Below, piece by piece: positions 16,747-26,381 of a stretch of DNA of 64,000 bases. A program made the translations under genes and the position numbers. This DNA comes from Hoylesella buccalis ATCC 35310. GTDB lineage: Bacteria > Bacteroidota > Bacteroidia > Bacteroidales > Bacteroidaceae. The notes below the pieces were generated by a model. It worked only from the letters and a program-made list of their open reading frames with translations, made no database searches and was not told the DNA's origin. The DNA is taken from contig NZ_CP102287.1 in NCBI RefSeq assembly GCF_025151385.1, positions 620,001 to 684,000 of the forward strand. The letters are read 5' to 3'. Numbering within the stretch: the first letter of the stretch is position 1; each line of letters begins with the position of its first letter.

Positions 16747-18213
16747 ATGAAACAAACAAAGATAGTATGTTCGATCAGTGATCGAAATTGCAGTGAGGAG
16801 TTTTTGCGAAAATTGTTTTTCGCAGGTATGAATGTCGTGCGTATGAATACTGCTCACGCCACTATTGAGGGAATGAAAGAAGTCATCAAAAATGCTCGTG
16901 CAGTTTCTTCAAACCTGGCATTGTTGATTGATACCAAGGGACCGGAAGTGAGAACCACGAACGTAGCTGAACCCCTGCTGTACAAAACAGGTGAGGTTGT
17001 AAAGATTTTCGGTAGGCCGGACGTAGACAGCACACACGACATCATTAACGTTTCGTATGCAGATATTGCAAAAGATTTGAAAGTTGGCAACGACATCTTA
17101 ATCGACGATGGAGCACTGGACATGAGAGTGATTGACATTATCGGGCCGATGGTGGTGGCACAAGTGATGAACGACGGCGTACTCGGGGCTCATAAAAGTG
17201 TGAATATACCAGGCAGACACATCGACTTACCTGCACTTACCGAGAAAGACAAACACAACATTCTCTTTGCCATCGAGCAGGATATTGACTTCATTGCGCA
17301 TTCTTTTGTTCGTAATGCGCAGGATGTAAAAGCCGTGCAAGACATCCTTGACGAACATCACAGCGACATCAAAATCATTTCAAAGATAGAAAATCAGGAA
17401 GGAGTTGATAACATCGATGAGATTATAGATGCCTCTTATGGCATCATGATTGCCCGCGGTGACCTGGGTATCGAGGTTCCCATCGAGGAAATACCTGGCA
17501 TTCAGCGCCAAATCATTCGCAAATGCGTCATGAAGAAAAAGCCAGTCATCGTGGCCACGCAGATGCTTCACACCATGATTAACAATCCGCGACCAACGAG
17601 AGCCGAAGTAACCGATATTGCCAACGCCATCTATTCTCGGACAGATGCATTGATGCTCAGTGGCGAAACGGCATCTGGGCGATATCCTGTAGAGGCTGTT
17701 CAGACGATGGCACGCATAGCTGAGCAGGCTGAAACCGACAGAACATGGGAAACAACCATCGATCCCATGGCTCATGATTATGAAACCCAACGGGAATTCT
17801 TGGCACATTCAGCCATTGAATCTACCCGTCGACTGGGCGTGAAGGGCATCATCACGGCCAGCGAGACTGGGCAAACGGCTCGCACGTTGTCGTCTTTCCG
17901 TGGTGCCACACCTATCTTGGCCATCTGTTATAGAGAGAAAACGCAACGGTTGTTGAATTTGAGTTATGGAATTATCCCTATTTACCAAAAAGAACATACC
18001 AGTTCTGAATACCTCTTTACGGCAGCCCTTAGGATGCTTCGTCAAAAGGGATATATCAAACCAGAGGATAAAATTGCCTACCTCAGCGGCAGCTTCGGGA
18101 AGAACGGTGGTACCACTTTGCTAGAAATCAATAAAGTAGGGCAGGTATTTGATAACTCCTACGAGTTCCATCTTCCACACTATGTGAAGGACGAAACAGA
18201 AGCGAAGCGATAA
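16747..18213 (+). CDS. pyk: Pyruvate kinase
   Basis: A 488-residue glycolytic enzyme converting phosphoenolpyruvate and ADP to pyruvate and ATP. Motifs: GMNVVRMNTAHA at the substrate pocket (variant of RLNFSHG), KIENQEGVDNIDEII, the signature IMIARGDLGIEVP, and ATQMLHTMINNPRPTRAEVTD. The C-terminal allosteric domain is complete. The Gfo/Idh/MocA gene begins 31 nt downstream on the same strand, so the two may be co-transcribed. Confidence 0.96.
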   Translation: MKQTKIVCSISDRNCSEEFLRKLFFAGMNVVRMNTAHATIEGMKEVIKNARAVSSNLALLIDTKGPEVRTTNVAEPLLYKTGEVVKIFGRPDVDSTHDIINVSYADIAKDLKVGNDILIDDGALDMRVIDIIGPMVVAQVMNDGVLGAHKSVNIPGRHIDLPALTEKDKHNILFAIEQDIDFIAHSFVRNAQDVKAVQDILDEHHSDIKIISKIENQEGVDNIDEIIDASYGIMIARGDLGIEVPIEEIPGIQRQIIRKCVMKKKPVIVATQMLHTMINNPRPTRAEVTDIANAIYSRTDALMLSGETASGRYPVEAVQTMARIAEQAETDRTWETTIDPMAHDYETQREFLAHSAIESTRRLGVKGIITASETGQTARTLSSFRGATPILAICYREKTQRLLNLSYGIIPIYQKEHTSSEYLFTAALRMLRQKGYIKPEDKIAYLSGSFGKNGGTTLLEINKVGQVFDNSYEFHLPHYVKDETEAKR

Positions 18214-18244
18214 GCAACCGTGGCAAACTTTGAACAAAAATGAA

Positions 18245-19222
18245 ATGAACATTGGAATAATTGGAACGGGTAAAATCGTCAACGAAATGATTCCCGTAGT
18301 CCAACAAATCAATGGTATTACGATTCAAGCCATTTGCAGCCGACCGCAAAGTCTTTCAAAGGCAGAGCGGTTGGCTGCTTTGTTTCATATTAAAGAGGTT
18401 TACAACGATTATGATGCCATGCTCCGCAACAGTGACATCGATTTTGTTTACGTGGCCGTGGCCAATCATGCACATGCAACTTATGCACGGCGTGCCTTGT
18501 TGGCCAAGAAAAATGTCATCATCGAAAAACCCATCTGTACGTCTGTAGCTGAATTGGAAGAGCTGATGCAGTTGGCATTTGCTGACAATTTGTATATATT
18601 CGAAGCCGTTACCCTGTTGCACATGCCCCACTATCGATTGATAAAAGACGAGTTACTGGCGCAACTGGGACGCATCAAATTGATAGCCTGCAATTACAGT
18701 CAACGCTCCAGCAGGTACGATTTGTATTTAAATCACCAGTTAACCCCTGCGTTTGATCCGGCATGCCATGGTGGGGCTTTGATGGACATCAACGTTTACA
18801 ACATCAATTTTGTCGTGTCATTGTTTGGCGAACCCACCAGCGTGGAATATCATTCCAATGTGGGATATAACCAGATTGACACCTCTGGAGTGGCCATTTT
18901 GGCCTATCCTGATTTCGTGGCCACCTGTGTTGGCGCTAAAGATTGTGACGGACATTCGTTTGGAGCCATACAGGGTGACAAAGGTCGCATACACGTCACA
19001 GGCCCCGTCAGTACGCTGTCTGAATTGGAACTGTGCAAGGACGGTAAATCGCAAACCATCAACATTCAGCCAAAAAAGCATCGGTTGGCTTTTGAATTCG
19101 AGCATTTTCGTGATATTTATCACGCTCATCAGGTTGATGAAATGAAGCATTACTTGCAAATTTCTCATCAAGTGATGAAAGTAATCGATCAATTGCGAGA
19201 CTATACCTTATTTAATAAATAG
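18245..19222 (+). CDS. Gfo/Idh/MocA family oxidoreductase
   Basis: A 325-residue NAD(P)-dependent dehydrogenase-like protein. The Rossmann motif GIIGTGKI is at the very N-terminus and the family motif EKPICTS (EKP) at about residue 95. The C-terminal domain contains GGALMDINVYNI. Substrate is not readable; members act on sugars and inositols. A longer frame starts with TTG 18230, but ATG 18245 places the nucleotide fold correctly. It directly follows pyk. An IS orfA scrap begins right after its stop. Confidence 0.88.
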   Translation: MNIGIIGTGKIVNEMIPVVQQINGITIQAICSRPQSLSKAERLAALFHIKEVYNDYDAMLRNSDIDFVYVAVANHAHATYARRALLAKKNVIIEKPICTSVAELEELMQLAFADNLYIFEAVTLLHMPHYRLIKDELLAQLGRIKLIACNYSQRSSRYDLYLNHQLTPAFDPACHGGALMDINVYNINFVVSLFGEPTSVEYHSNVGYNQIDTSGVAILAYPDFVATCVGAKDCDGHSFGAIQGDKGRIHVTGPVSTLSELELCKDGKSQTINIQPKKHRLAFEFEHFRDIYHAHQVDEMKHYLQISHQVMKVIDQLRDYTLFNK

Positions 19223-19227
19223 ATTCT

Positions 19228-19432
19228 ATGGGCCGTCCCAGAAGAATATCTACAAATCATGAAACAGAAAAATTTGACAGAGAGCGAATATCGCCAACGC
19301 ATCAAGGAATTGGAAGAAGCACTTGAATATGAGCGACTTCGCAATTACGCCTACGAGAAACTCATCGAGATTACTGAAATAGAAGAAGGTATCACGATTT
19401 TGAAAAAAGGCGATGAGCCGAACACGAAATAG
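19228..19432 (+). pseudogene. IS3-like transposase orfA remnant
   Basis: The frame from ATG 19259 encodes 57 residues including RIKELEEALEYERLRNYAYE then KLIEITEIEEGITILKKG. This is the leucine-zipper C-terminal half of OrfA proteins of IS3-type elements in Bacteroidota. Six bases after the oxidoreductase stop another frame begins MGRPRRIST, a usual orfA start, so a one-base shift separates head and body. No orfB or inverted repeats are seen. A decayed fragment; family call moderate. Confidence 0.5.
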
Positions 19433-19466
19433 CATTTACTATATTAATCTTTTGCCCCTTGTGTCC

Positions 19467-19571
19467 AAACTCATTGAGTTTGTACACCAATCTCAATGGG
19501 TTTTCCCTTCAATCTCAATGGGTTTGGGGGATAAAGTCATAGAGATTGATTTTCAAACTTAAATCTCTACC
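19467..19571. repeat. 22-bp palindromic tandem repeat, cluster B (5 units)
   Basis: Units begin at 19467, 19489, 19511, 19533 and 19555, exactly 22 bp apart. Units read AAACTCATTGAGTTTG, AATCTCAATGGGTTTT, AATCTCAATGGGTTTG, AAAGTCATAGAGATTG and a decayed fifth. It lies in the 19433-19917 gap; nothing else was recognised there. Confidence 0.85.
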
Positions 19572-19917
19572 ATTACTCCAGATTTTTACATGCTGGGTAG
19601 ACCATATTTTATCGGAAATAAGTTAACTTTTCTTATTGAAATGATGTCTTTTTTAGACGCAAATCATACCCACTCATCTAACCCGTTATGCAATGTCATG
19701 AATGCTGACAATCCATTCGTCAAAAACACGGCAGTTTTGTTCATTTCTGCTAAATAGCATTTTCTTCACACAAAATATAAGTACTTAGGTATCTTCTTTA
19801 TGCGTCATTATTAATCATTTTCACGCGCACCCGAAGGTGAATGTCGGAAAAAACTTTTTTATCGTAAAATCTTATCAAATTTTTATTGAAAAACTTGATG
19901 AAATGAAAAAATATGCA

Positions 19918-19925
19918 TATATTTG
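19918..19925 (+). promoter_or_regulatory. -7 box TATATTTG of the AraC-type gene
   Basis: TAnnTTTG match 41 nt upstream of ATG 19967. It lies inside a longer frame starting at 19913, ruling that start out. Confidence 0.6.
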
Positions 19926-19966
19926 CAAAACAAAGAACAGTTTCGGATTTTTTTAATTTGGGTGAT

Positions 19967-20449
19967 ATGGCAAAATACAACATTGTTAAGAAAAAGGATA
20001 AGGATGCTGCCTACCGTTCTCTAGTCAGCCCTGAATTGATGGACGAGCTGCAGGAAAAAATTTTGGATGTTATTCTCATCCAAAAGAAATACAAAGACAA
20101 GAATTATTCGGCAAAGAAACTAGCCGAAGACTTGGGTACTAACACGAGGTACATTTCGGCTGTCGTCAATGTGCGTTTTCACATGAATTACACATCATTT
20201 GTCAACAAGTATCGTATTGAAGAGGCTATGGCAGTGCTGACGGATAAGCGGTATTACGATTTGAATATGGAAGAGATATCAGATATGGTAGGCTTTTCAA
20301 ATCGACAATCCTTCTATGCGTCTTTTTATAAATTGAATGGCTGTACACCTCGCGACTACAAGATGCAGCACCTGGCCATGCTTCCACCAGATGCATCGGC
20401 TCCGAAGAAGGGAAAAAAGAAATCTGGTTCGAAGAAGAAAAAGAAGTAA
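19967..20449 (+). CDS. AraC-type helix-turn-helix regulator
   Basis: A 160-residue protein starting MAKYNIVKKKDKDAA. The C-terminal two-thirds is an AraC-family double HTH: KLAEDLGTNTRYISAVVN is the first helix pair and ISDMVGFSNRQSFYASFYKL with GCTPRDYK the second, the classic AraC signature. It lacks a sugar-binding or response-receiver domain and ends in a lysine-rich tail (KKGKKKSGSKKKKK). It may be the output domain of a stand-alone regulator. The DPP III gene begins 18 nt after its stop. Confidence 0.85.
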   Translation: MAKYNIVKKKDKDAAYRSLVSPELMDELQEKILDVILIQKKYKDKNYSAKKLAEDLGTNTRYISAVVNVRFHMNYTSFVNKYRIEEAMAVLTDKRYYDLNMEEISDMVGFSNRQSFYASFYKLNGCTPRDYKMQHLAMLPPDASAPKKGKKKSGSKKKKK

Positions 20450-20467
20450 CAATCCTATTGTCGCTGA

Positions 20468-22450
20468 ATGACACATGAATTTAAATATTCAGACGAACGA
20501 TTTGCAGATTTGCAAATGCTAAGGTATCGTCTGAAAGGGTTTGAGAACTTGACGCTCAAACAAAAGATTTATATCTATTTTTTAGCAAAAGCCACATTGG
20601 CGGGAAGAGATATCACGACCGACCAGTTTGGCAAGTACAACTTGAAGATAAGAAAGGTGCTTGAGGCAGTGTATGAAGAATATTCTGGCTCGAGGGACGG
20701 TGATGACTTCAAGAATCTGGAAATCTATCTGAAGAGGATATGGTTCTCAAACGGCATCTATCATCACTACGGCAGTGAAAAGATGATTCCAGAGTTTTCA
20801 GAAGGCTTTTTTAGAAAAGTGTTGTCTGAGATTGATGTCACACGCTTGCCATTGTCACCCTGTCAAACGGTGCAAGAGCTGCTTGATGAACTTGTTCCGG
20901 TGATGTTTAATCCCGACATCTTGCCCAAGCGTGTCAACAAGACCGATGGAGAAGATTTGGTGTTGACATCAGCTTGCAATTATTATGATGGCGTTAGTCA
21001 AAAGGAAGTTGAGCAATTTTACGCTGCCCAGAAACAGCCTTCAGATGATGAACCTGTTTCCTATGGACTGAATACCAAGTTGGTGAAAGAGGATGGTATA
21101 ATCAAAGAGATACCATACACGACCAACTGCCTGTACCAAAAGGAGTTGAAACGAATAGTTTACTGGTTGGGCAAGGCGCGGGAATTTGCCGAAAACGAAC
21201 AGCAAAAGATGATAATCTCGCTGTTGATACGATATTATGAAACGGGCGACTTAAAGTTGTTCGACAAATATTCCATAGGGTGGTTGAAAGAACAGGATGG
21301 ACAAGTAGACTTCATCAATGGTTTTATAGAGGTATATGGCGATCCGTTGGGATTAAAAGGCTCATGGGAAGGGCTCGTGGAGTACAAAGATTTAGAGGCC
21401 ACCAAGCGCACCCAACTCATCAGTAAAAATGCACAATGGTTTGAAGACCACTCACCGGTAGAAAAGCGTTTCAAGAAAGAAAAGGTGAAAGGTGTGACCG
21501 CTCATGTCATTTGCGCAGCCATGTTGGGTGGCGATGAATATCCACCGTCGGCCATAGGAATCAACCTGCCGAACGCAGAATGGATTCGAGCCAGGTATGG
21601 TTCAAAGAGTGTTACGATTGGAAATCTCACGGAAGCTTACAATCATGTGGCCCGAGGAAATGGTCTGCATGAGGAGTTTGTGATTGATGACGAAACGCTG
21701 GGGTTGATTAACCGTTATGGAGATCTTTGTGATGATTTGCATACTGATCTGCATGAATGCTTAGGACATGGCAGTGGACGGTTGTTGCCAGGTGTTGACG
21801 GTGATGCCTTGGGTGCTTATGGTGACACCATAGAGGAAGCCAGAGCCGACTTGTTTGGACTTTATTACATCGCAGACGAGAAGTTCATTGAGTTGGGATT
21901 GCTACCAAACGCAGATGCGTTCAAATCTCAATACTATACCTACATGATGAATGGCCTGTTGACACAGATGGTCAGAATCAAGGAAGGGCATCAAATAGAG
22001 GAAGCTCACATGCGTAATCGCGCCCTCATTGCGCGATGGGTGTTGGCTCATGCCGACGGTGAGGTGGCGATAATACAAACGCAGGGGGATACTGATGATG
22101 GCACTGTTCGTCATTTCGTTCAAATCAACGATTATCAAAAACTGAGACAGCTGTTTGCCAAACTGCTGGCAGAGATTCAGCGTATCAAGAGTGAAGGTGA
22201 TTTTGAGGCCGCAAGGGCAATCGTTGAGAAATACGCCATTGACATAGACGCAGATTTGCACAGAGAGGTGTTAAGGCGTTATCAAAAACTTAAAATCGCT
22301 CCCTACAAAGGGTTTATCAATCCCTGGATGAAGCCTCTGTATGATGACCAGGGTAACATCGTAGACATACAACTTGATTATACGGAATCGTATGCTCATC
22401 AAATGATGAGATATTCTAAAACTGCAGAATCGGATGAATGGAGATATTAA
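20468..22450 (+). CDS. M49 family dipeptidyl peptidase III
   Basis: A 660-residue zinc peptidase that removes dipeptides from peptide N-termini. The family zinc motif HEXXGH is HECLGH at residues 429-434, followed by GSGRLLPG; the third ligand region is EEARADLFGLYY near residue 456. The length and HECLGHGSG form are those of bacterial, Bacteroides-type DPP III. No signal peptide, so cytoplasmic. Its 3' end overlaps the start of the AlkD-like gene by 17 nt, suggesting coupled translation. Confidence 0.92.
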   Translation: MTHEFKYSDERFADLQMLRYRLKGFENLTLKQKIYIYFLAKATLAGRDITTDQFGKYNLKIRKVLEAVYEEYSGSRDGDDFKNLEIYLKRIWFSNGIYHHYGSEKMIPEFSEGFFRKVLSEIDVTRLPLSPCQTVQELLDELVPVMFNPDILPKRVNKTDGEDLVLTSACNYYDGVSQKEVEQFYAAQKQPSDDEPVSYGLNTKLVKEDGIIKEIPYTTNCLYQKELKRIVYWLGKAREFAENEQQKMIISLLIRYYETGDLKLFDKYSIGWLKEQDGQVDFINGFIEVYGDPLGLKGSWEGLVEYKDLEATKRTQLISKNAQWFEDHSPVEKRFKKEKVKGVTAHVICAAMLGGDEYPPSAIGINLPNAEWIRARYGSKSVTIGNLTEAYNHVARGNGLHEEFVIDDETLGLINRYGDLCDDLHTDLHECLGHGSGRLLPGVDGDALGAYGDTIEEARADLFGLYYIADEKFIELGLLPNADAFKSQYYTYMMNGLLTQMVRIKEGHQIEEAHMRNRALIARWVLAHADGEVAIIQTQGDTDDGTVRHFVQINDYQKLRQLFAKLLAEIQRIKSEGDFEAARAIVEKYAIDIDADLHREVLRRYQKLKIAPYKGFINPWMKPLYDDQGNIVDIQLDYTESYAHQMMRYSKTAESDEWRY

Positions 22451-23042
22451 CGAAACAGTAAGGGAAATCAAACGTTCATTCAGACTATTGATGAACGGCG
22501 TTGTCTCACAGTCCATGCGTCAGAAAGGGGTGGACTATAAGATAAACTGGGGGGTGTCGCTGCCTGACTTGCAAAAAATGGCTCAACAATATGGTAAGAA
22601 TCATGAACTTGCCATAGCGTTGTGGCAAGAGAATATCCGTGAATGCAAGATTCTGGCGACTCTCATCATGCCGCCCGAAGAAATGGATGATACACTCGCA
22701 AAGCAATGGGTAGGGGACGTCAATTCACAAGATTTGGCTGAAATGGCATGTTTTAATTTGTTCCAACACTTACAACATGCGGCTGATTTGTCTTACCAAT
22801 GGATGAATTCCAACGGAGAAATTGTACGGATGTGTGGCTATCTTATTCTCTCAAGGCTCTTTATGAAGGGGGAAAATCCTCACCGAAATAGAATTGACGA
22901 ATTCTTGGATGAAGTGGCCCTTGCGCTCAATAGTGAGAACATGGGCGTTCGCCATGCCGCGTTGAATTGCGTGAATAAATTCGCAGAGCTTGGTGAAGAT
23001 TTTCGTAACATGGCCGAAGAGAGGTTGAATTTACAATTGTGA
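22434..23042 (+). CDS. DNA alkylation repair (AlkD-like) protein
   Basis: A 202-residue all-helical HEAT-like protein of the DNA alkylation repair family. Helical repeats include INWGVSLPDLQKMAQQYG, HELAIALWQENIRECKILAT and DLAEMACFNLF, a pattern typical of AlkC/AlkD-like proteins. AlkD removes alkylated bases; whether this member is active is unknown. It starts inside the end of the DPP III gene (ATG 22434), so it is in that operon. Confidence 0.82.
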   Translation: MNGDINETVREIKRSFRLLMNGVVSQSMRQKGVDYKINWGVSLPDLQKMAQQYGKNHELAIALWQENIRECKILATLIMPPEEMDDTLAKQWVGDVNSQDLAEMACFNLFQHLQHAADLSYQWMNSNGEIVRMCGYLILSRLFMKGENPHRNRIDEFLDEVALALNSENMGVRHAALNCVNKFAELGEDFRNMAEERLNLQL

Positions 23043-23086
23043 AGATTTATATAGCCATACATTACCTATATTTAAAGGAAATATTG

Positions 23087-23094
23087 TAACTTTG
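23087..23094 (+). promoter_or_regulatory. -7 box TAACTTTG of the first Fur-family gene
   Basis: TAnnTTTG match 22 nt upstream of ATG 23116. Confidence 0.5.
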
Positions 23095-23115
23095 TAGAGT
23101 TATAATTTTCGGGAA

Positions 23116-23601
23116 ATGAAAAAAGATATCAGAAATGCTGTTAAACAGCTTCTAGATGATTATCTTGTAACAAACAACCTTCGAAGAACGCCAGAGAGGT
23201 ATGCAATCCTTGATGCTGCTTATAGCATCAGGGGACATTTCTCTTTGGAGGAGTTGGATGAATATCTCGTTGAACATAACTTTAGGGTTAGTAGGGCTAC
23301 CCTCTATAACAATTTAAGACTGTTTAGAAAGCTGCGATTTGTGATTTGCCATCGTCTGCAAGGAGGCACGGTGTATGAGTCGTGCTATGACAATAAGGAT
23401 CATTGCCATCAGATTTGCACGGTTTGTGGCAAAGTCTCGGAGGTTAACTCCCCGGCAATTGTCGAGGCTGTGAATGAAACCAAACTGAGAAGATTCAAGA
23501 AAGATGGATTCACATTGTATATCTATGGGGTTTGTAGTACCTGTCAAGCGGTGATAACACGCAAGAAAATGAATAAAGAAAAAACTAAAAACATAAAATA
23601 A
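23116..23601 (+). CDS. Fur family transcriptional regulator (1)
   Basis: A 161-residue winged-helix metalloregulator. The DNA-binding domain contains LRRTPERYAILDAAYSI and the recognition helix VSRATLYNNLRLF. The metal region has HCHQICTVCGKVSEV and VCSTCQAV, two CxxC pairs that form the structural zinc site. Whether it senses iron, zinc or peroxide cannot be decided. Its stop is immediately followed by purA (ATG 23603), so it could share that operon. Confidence 0.9.
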   Translation: MKKDIRNAVKQLLDDYLVTNNLRRTPERYAILDAAYSIRGHFSLEELDEYLVEHNFRVSRATLYNNLRLFRKLRFVICHRLQGGTVYESCYDNKDHCHQICTVCGKVSEVNSPAIVEAVNETKLRRFKKDGFTLYIYGVCSTCQAVITRKKMNKEKTKNIK

Positions 23602-23602
23602 A

Positions 23603-24877
23603 ATGAACAAAAGTAAAGTTGATGTCCTGCTTGGTTTGCAGTGGGGTGACGAAGGAAAAGGCAAAGTAGTCGACGTGCTTACGCCAAAATATGATGTTGT
23701 TGCCAGGTTCCAAGGAGGCCCAAATGCAGGTCATACATTGGAGTTTGAGGGCCAAAAATATGTTCTTCGCAGCATTCCTTCTGGCATCTTTCAAGGTGGA
23801 AAGATCAATATCATCGGTAATGGGGTTGTGCTCGCACCAGATCTTTTCATGGATGAAGCTAAAGAACTGGAGAAGAGTGGCCACGAATTGAAAAGCCGTA
23901 TTCATATCTCCAAGAAGGCTCATCTCATCATGCCTACGCATAGAGTGCTGGATAGGGCATACGAAGCCGCACGAGGAAAGGGCAAGGTTGGAACAACAGG
24001 TAAAGGTATTGGTCCGACATACACAGACAAAACGTCGAGAAATGGTTTGCGGGTAGGAGATATCCTTGACAACTTTCAAGAAAAATACGAGGCTCACAAG
24101 GCGCGCCATTTGGACATGTTGAAGGCTCTTCACTTTACAGATTTCGATTTAGAAGAAACGGAAAAGCATTGGATGGAGGGTATAGAGTACCTCAAACAAT
24201 TCAATATTGTTGACAGCGAACATGAAATCAATCATCTTCTTCGTGAGCAGAAAAGCATCTTGTGTGAAGGTGCGCAGGGTACCATGTTGGATGTTGATTT
24301 CGGCAGTTACCCGTTTGTTACGTCTTCCAATACCATTTGTGCCGGGGCATGTATCGGTCTTGGGCTCGGTCCCAACAAGATTGGAAACGTCTATGGCATC
24401 ATGAAGGCTTATTGTACACGTGTAGGTTCAGGCCCTTTCCCAACTGAACTGTTCGACGAGGATGGCAAGAAACTTCGTGACATCGGCCATGAATATGGTG
24501 CTGTTACAGGTAGAGAGCGTCGTTGTGGATGGGTAGATTTGGTTCAATTACGTTATTCAATCATGGTCAACGGTGTGACCCACCTTATTTTAATGAAGAG
24601 TGATGTGCTGGATCAATTCGAGACAATTAAAGCATGTGTTGGTTATGAACTGAAGGATGGCACACAGACGAAGGAACTTCCTTATGACCTTGAAGGAGTG
24701 AAGCCAATTTACCAAGAGCTACAAGGCTGGTACACTGACTTGACAAAAATGACCAATGAGGAAGAATTTCCACAGCAATTCAAAGATTACATCCAGTTCT
24801 TGGAAGAGTTTTTAGAAACACCAATCAAGATTGTTTCAATCGGACCTGATCGTAATCAAACAATTGTAAGAAACTAA
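23603..24877 (+). CDS. purA: Adenylosuccinate synthetase
   Basis: A 424-residue enzyme joining IMP and aspartate with GTP, the first committed AMP step. Motifs: LGLQWGDEGKGKVVD at the N-terminus (P-loop region), GTTGKGIGPTYTDK, and RVGSGPFPTEL. Complete and of normal length. It begins one base after the Fur-family stop and is followed 18 nt later by hisS, so fur, purA and hisS likely form one transcript. Confidence 0.97.
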   Translation: MNKSKVDVLLGLQWGDEGKGKVVDVLTPKYDVVARFQGGPNAGHTLEFEGQKYVLRSIPSGIFQGGKINIIGNGVVLAPDLFMDEAKELEKSGHELKSRIHISKKAHLIMPTHRVLDRAYEAARGKGKVGTTGKGIGPTYTDKTSRNGLRVGDILDNFQEKYEAHKARHLDMLKALHFTDFDLEETEKHWMEGIEYLKQFNIVDSEHEINHLLREQKSILCEGAQGTMLDVDFGSYPFVTSSNTICAGACIGLGLGPNKIGNVYGIMKAYCTRVGSGPFPTELFDEDGKKLRDIGHEYGAVTGRERRCGWVDLVQLRYSIMVNGVTHLILMKSDVLDQFETIKACVGYELKDGTQTKELPYDLEGVKPIYQELQGWYTDLTKMTNEEEFPQQFKDYIQFLEEFLETPIKIVSIGPDRNQTIVRN

Positions 24878-24895
24878 TGACAAAAGAGAAATTAA

Positions 24896-26269
24896 ATGAC
24901 TAACAAACCAACTATCGTCAAAGGGACAAGAGACTTCTCGCCCATGGAGATGTCTAAGCGCAATTACATATTCAAGACTATTGAAGACGTTTATTCGCTT
25001 TATGGTTATCAACAAATAGAAACCCCAGCTCTAGAAACTCTTCAAACCCTGATGGGCAAGTACGGTGAGGAAGGAGATAAGTTGCTTTTTAAGGTTCTTA
25101 ATTCGGGCGACTTCCTACGGAAGGTTGACGACAAAGAACTTGTGGAAAGAAATACGTTGAAACTTGCATCGCAACTTTGTGAGAAAGGACTACGGTACGA
25201 CTTGACGGTACCATTCGCTCGCTATGTTGTCATGCATCATGATGAACTTCAATTCCCTTTTAAGCGTTACCAAATTCAACCCGTTTGGCGTGCGGACCGA
25301 CCTCAAAAGGGCCGATATCGAGAGTTTTATCAGTGCGATGCCGACGTGGTGGGATCAGATTCCTTGCTCAATGAGGTAGAATTGATGCAAATAGTGGATG
25401 AGGTGTTCCAAAGGTTTGGCGTGCGGGTAATCATCAAAATCAATAACAGAAAGATACTTTCGGGCATTGCTGAGATGATAGGTGCTGCGGATAAAATAGT
25501 AGATATCACAGTTGCCATCGACAAATTGGACAAGATAGGGCTGGAAAATGTCAATCAAGAGTTAGCAAACGCCGGTATCTCTCCAGAAGCTATCGATAAA
25601 TTGCAACCCATCATTTCTCTTCAAGGAACAAATGATGAAAAGCTCAACGTCATCAAAAACGTGCTGAAAGACAGTCAGGTAGGACTGAAGGGTGTGGAAG
25701 AAGTTGCCTATATCTTAGATGTGTTGAAACCAATGCAGCTTCATAACGAGATAGAACTTGATTTGACTTTGGCGCGAGGCCTTAATTATTACACCGGTGC
25801 CATTTTTGAAGTAAAGGCTAAGGATGTTTCTATTGGCAGCATTACAGGTGGCGGTCGTTACGATAACTTGACAGGTATTTTTGGCAAGCCAGGGTTGAGT
25901 GGGGTAGGAATCTCGTTTGGTGCCGATCGTATCTATGATGTATTAAATGCTTTAGACTTGTATCCAAAAGAAACAACTAATTCTACTCAAATTCTTTTCA
26001 TCAATTTTGGCGAAAAAGAAACGGCCTATTGTTTACCTTTGGTCAATGAGGCTCGCAGTCATGGAGTCAGCGCAGAGATGTACCCAGATGCGGTTAAGAT
26101 GAAGAAGCAGATGAGTTATGCTAATGCAAAGCAAATCGCATTCGTGGCCATGGCTGGTGAAAACGAGATGAAGGAAAATAAGATAACGATCAAAAACATG
26201 GAAACAGGAGAACAAATATTAGTTCCTATTTCTGACTTTATGGATGTCTTTTCTGAACAAAGAAAGTAA
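24896..26269 (+). CDS. hisS: Histidyl-tRNA synthetase
   Basis: A 457-residue class II aminoacyl-tRNA synthetase. Motif 1 region begins [11 protein letters not shown]; motif 2 is [12 protein letters not shown]; the histidine signature [15 protein letters not shown] and motif 3 region GGGRYDNL plus [10 protein letters not shown] follow. The C-terminal anticodon-binding domain is present. Terminator at 26284-26320. Confidence 0.97.
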   Translation: MTNKPTIVKGTRDFSPMEMSKRNYIFKTIEDVYSLYGYQQIETPALETLQTLMGKYGEEGDKLLFKVLNSGDFLRKVDDKELVERNTLKLASQLCEKGLRYDLTVPFARYVVMHHDELQFPFKRYQIQPVWRADRPQKGRYREFYQCDADVVGSDSLLNEVELMQIVDEVFQRFGVRVIIKINNRKILSGIAEMIGAADKIVDITVAIDKLDKIGLENVNQELANAGISPEAIDKLQPIISLQGTNDEKLNVIKNVLKDSQVGLKGVEEVAYILDVLKPMQLHNEIELDLTLARGLNYYTGAIFEVKAKDVSIGSITGGGRYDNLTGIFGKPGLSGVGISFGADRIYDVLNALDLYPKETTNSTQILFINFGEKETAYCLPLVNEARSHGVSAEMYPDAVKMKKQMSYANAKQIAFVAMAGENEMKENKITIKNMETGEQILVPISDFMDVFSEQRK

Positions 26270-26283
26270 GATTTATAACAGAA

Positions 26284-26320
26284 GAATGGTGAAGTCTGCA
26301 AGATTTCACCATTCTTTTTT
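26284..26320 (+). terminator. Terminator of hisS
   Basis: Perfect 10-bp stem GAATGGTGAA / TTCACCATTC followed by TTTTTTG, 15 nt after the hisS stop. Confidence 0.92.
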
Positions 26321-26351
26321 GTTCTTATGCTTGTAATTGTATTGATTTTTG

Positions 26352-26359
26352 TATCTTTG
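26352..26359 (+). promoter_or_regulatory. -7 box TATCTTTG of the second Fur-family gene
   Basis: Perfect consensus 23 nt upstream of ATG 26382; a longer frame beginning 26349 would overlap the promoter and is rejected. Confidence 0.65.
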
Positions 26360-26381
26360 CACTTTCAAAAAATGTACGAAT

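Noticed and set aside
26349..26381. N-terminal extension of the second Fur protein
   Set aside because: It would start before the promoter box at 26352-26359.
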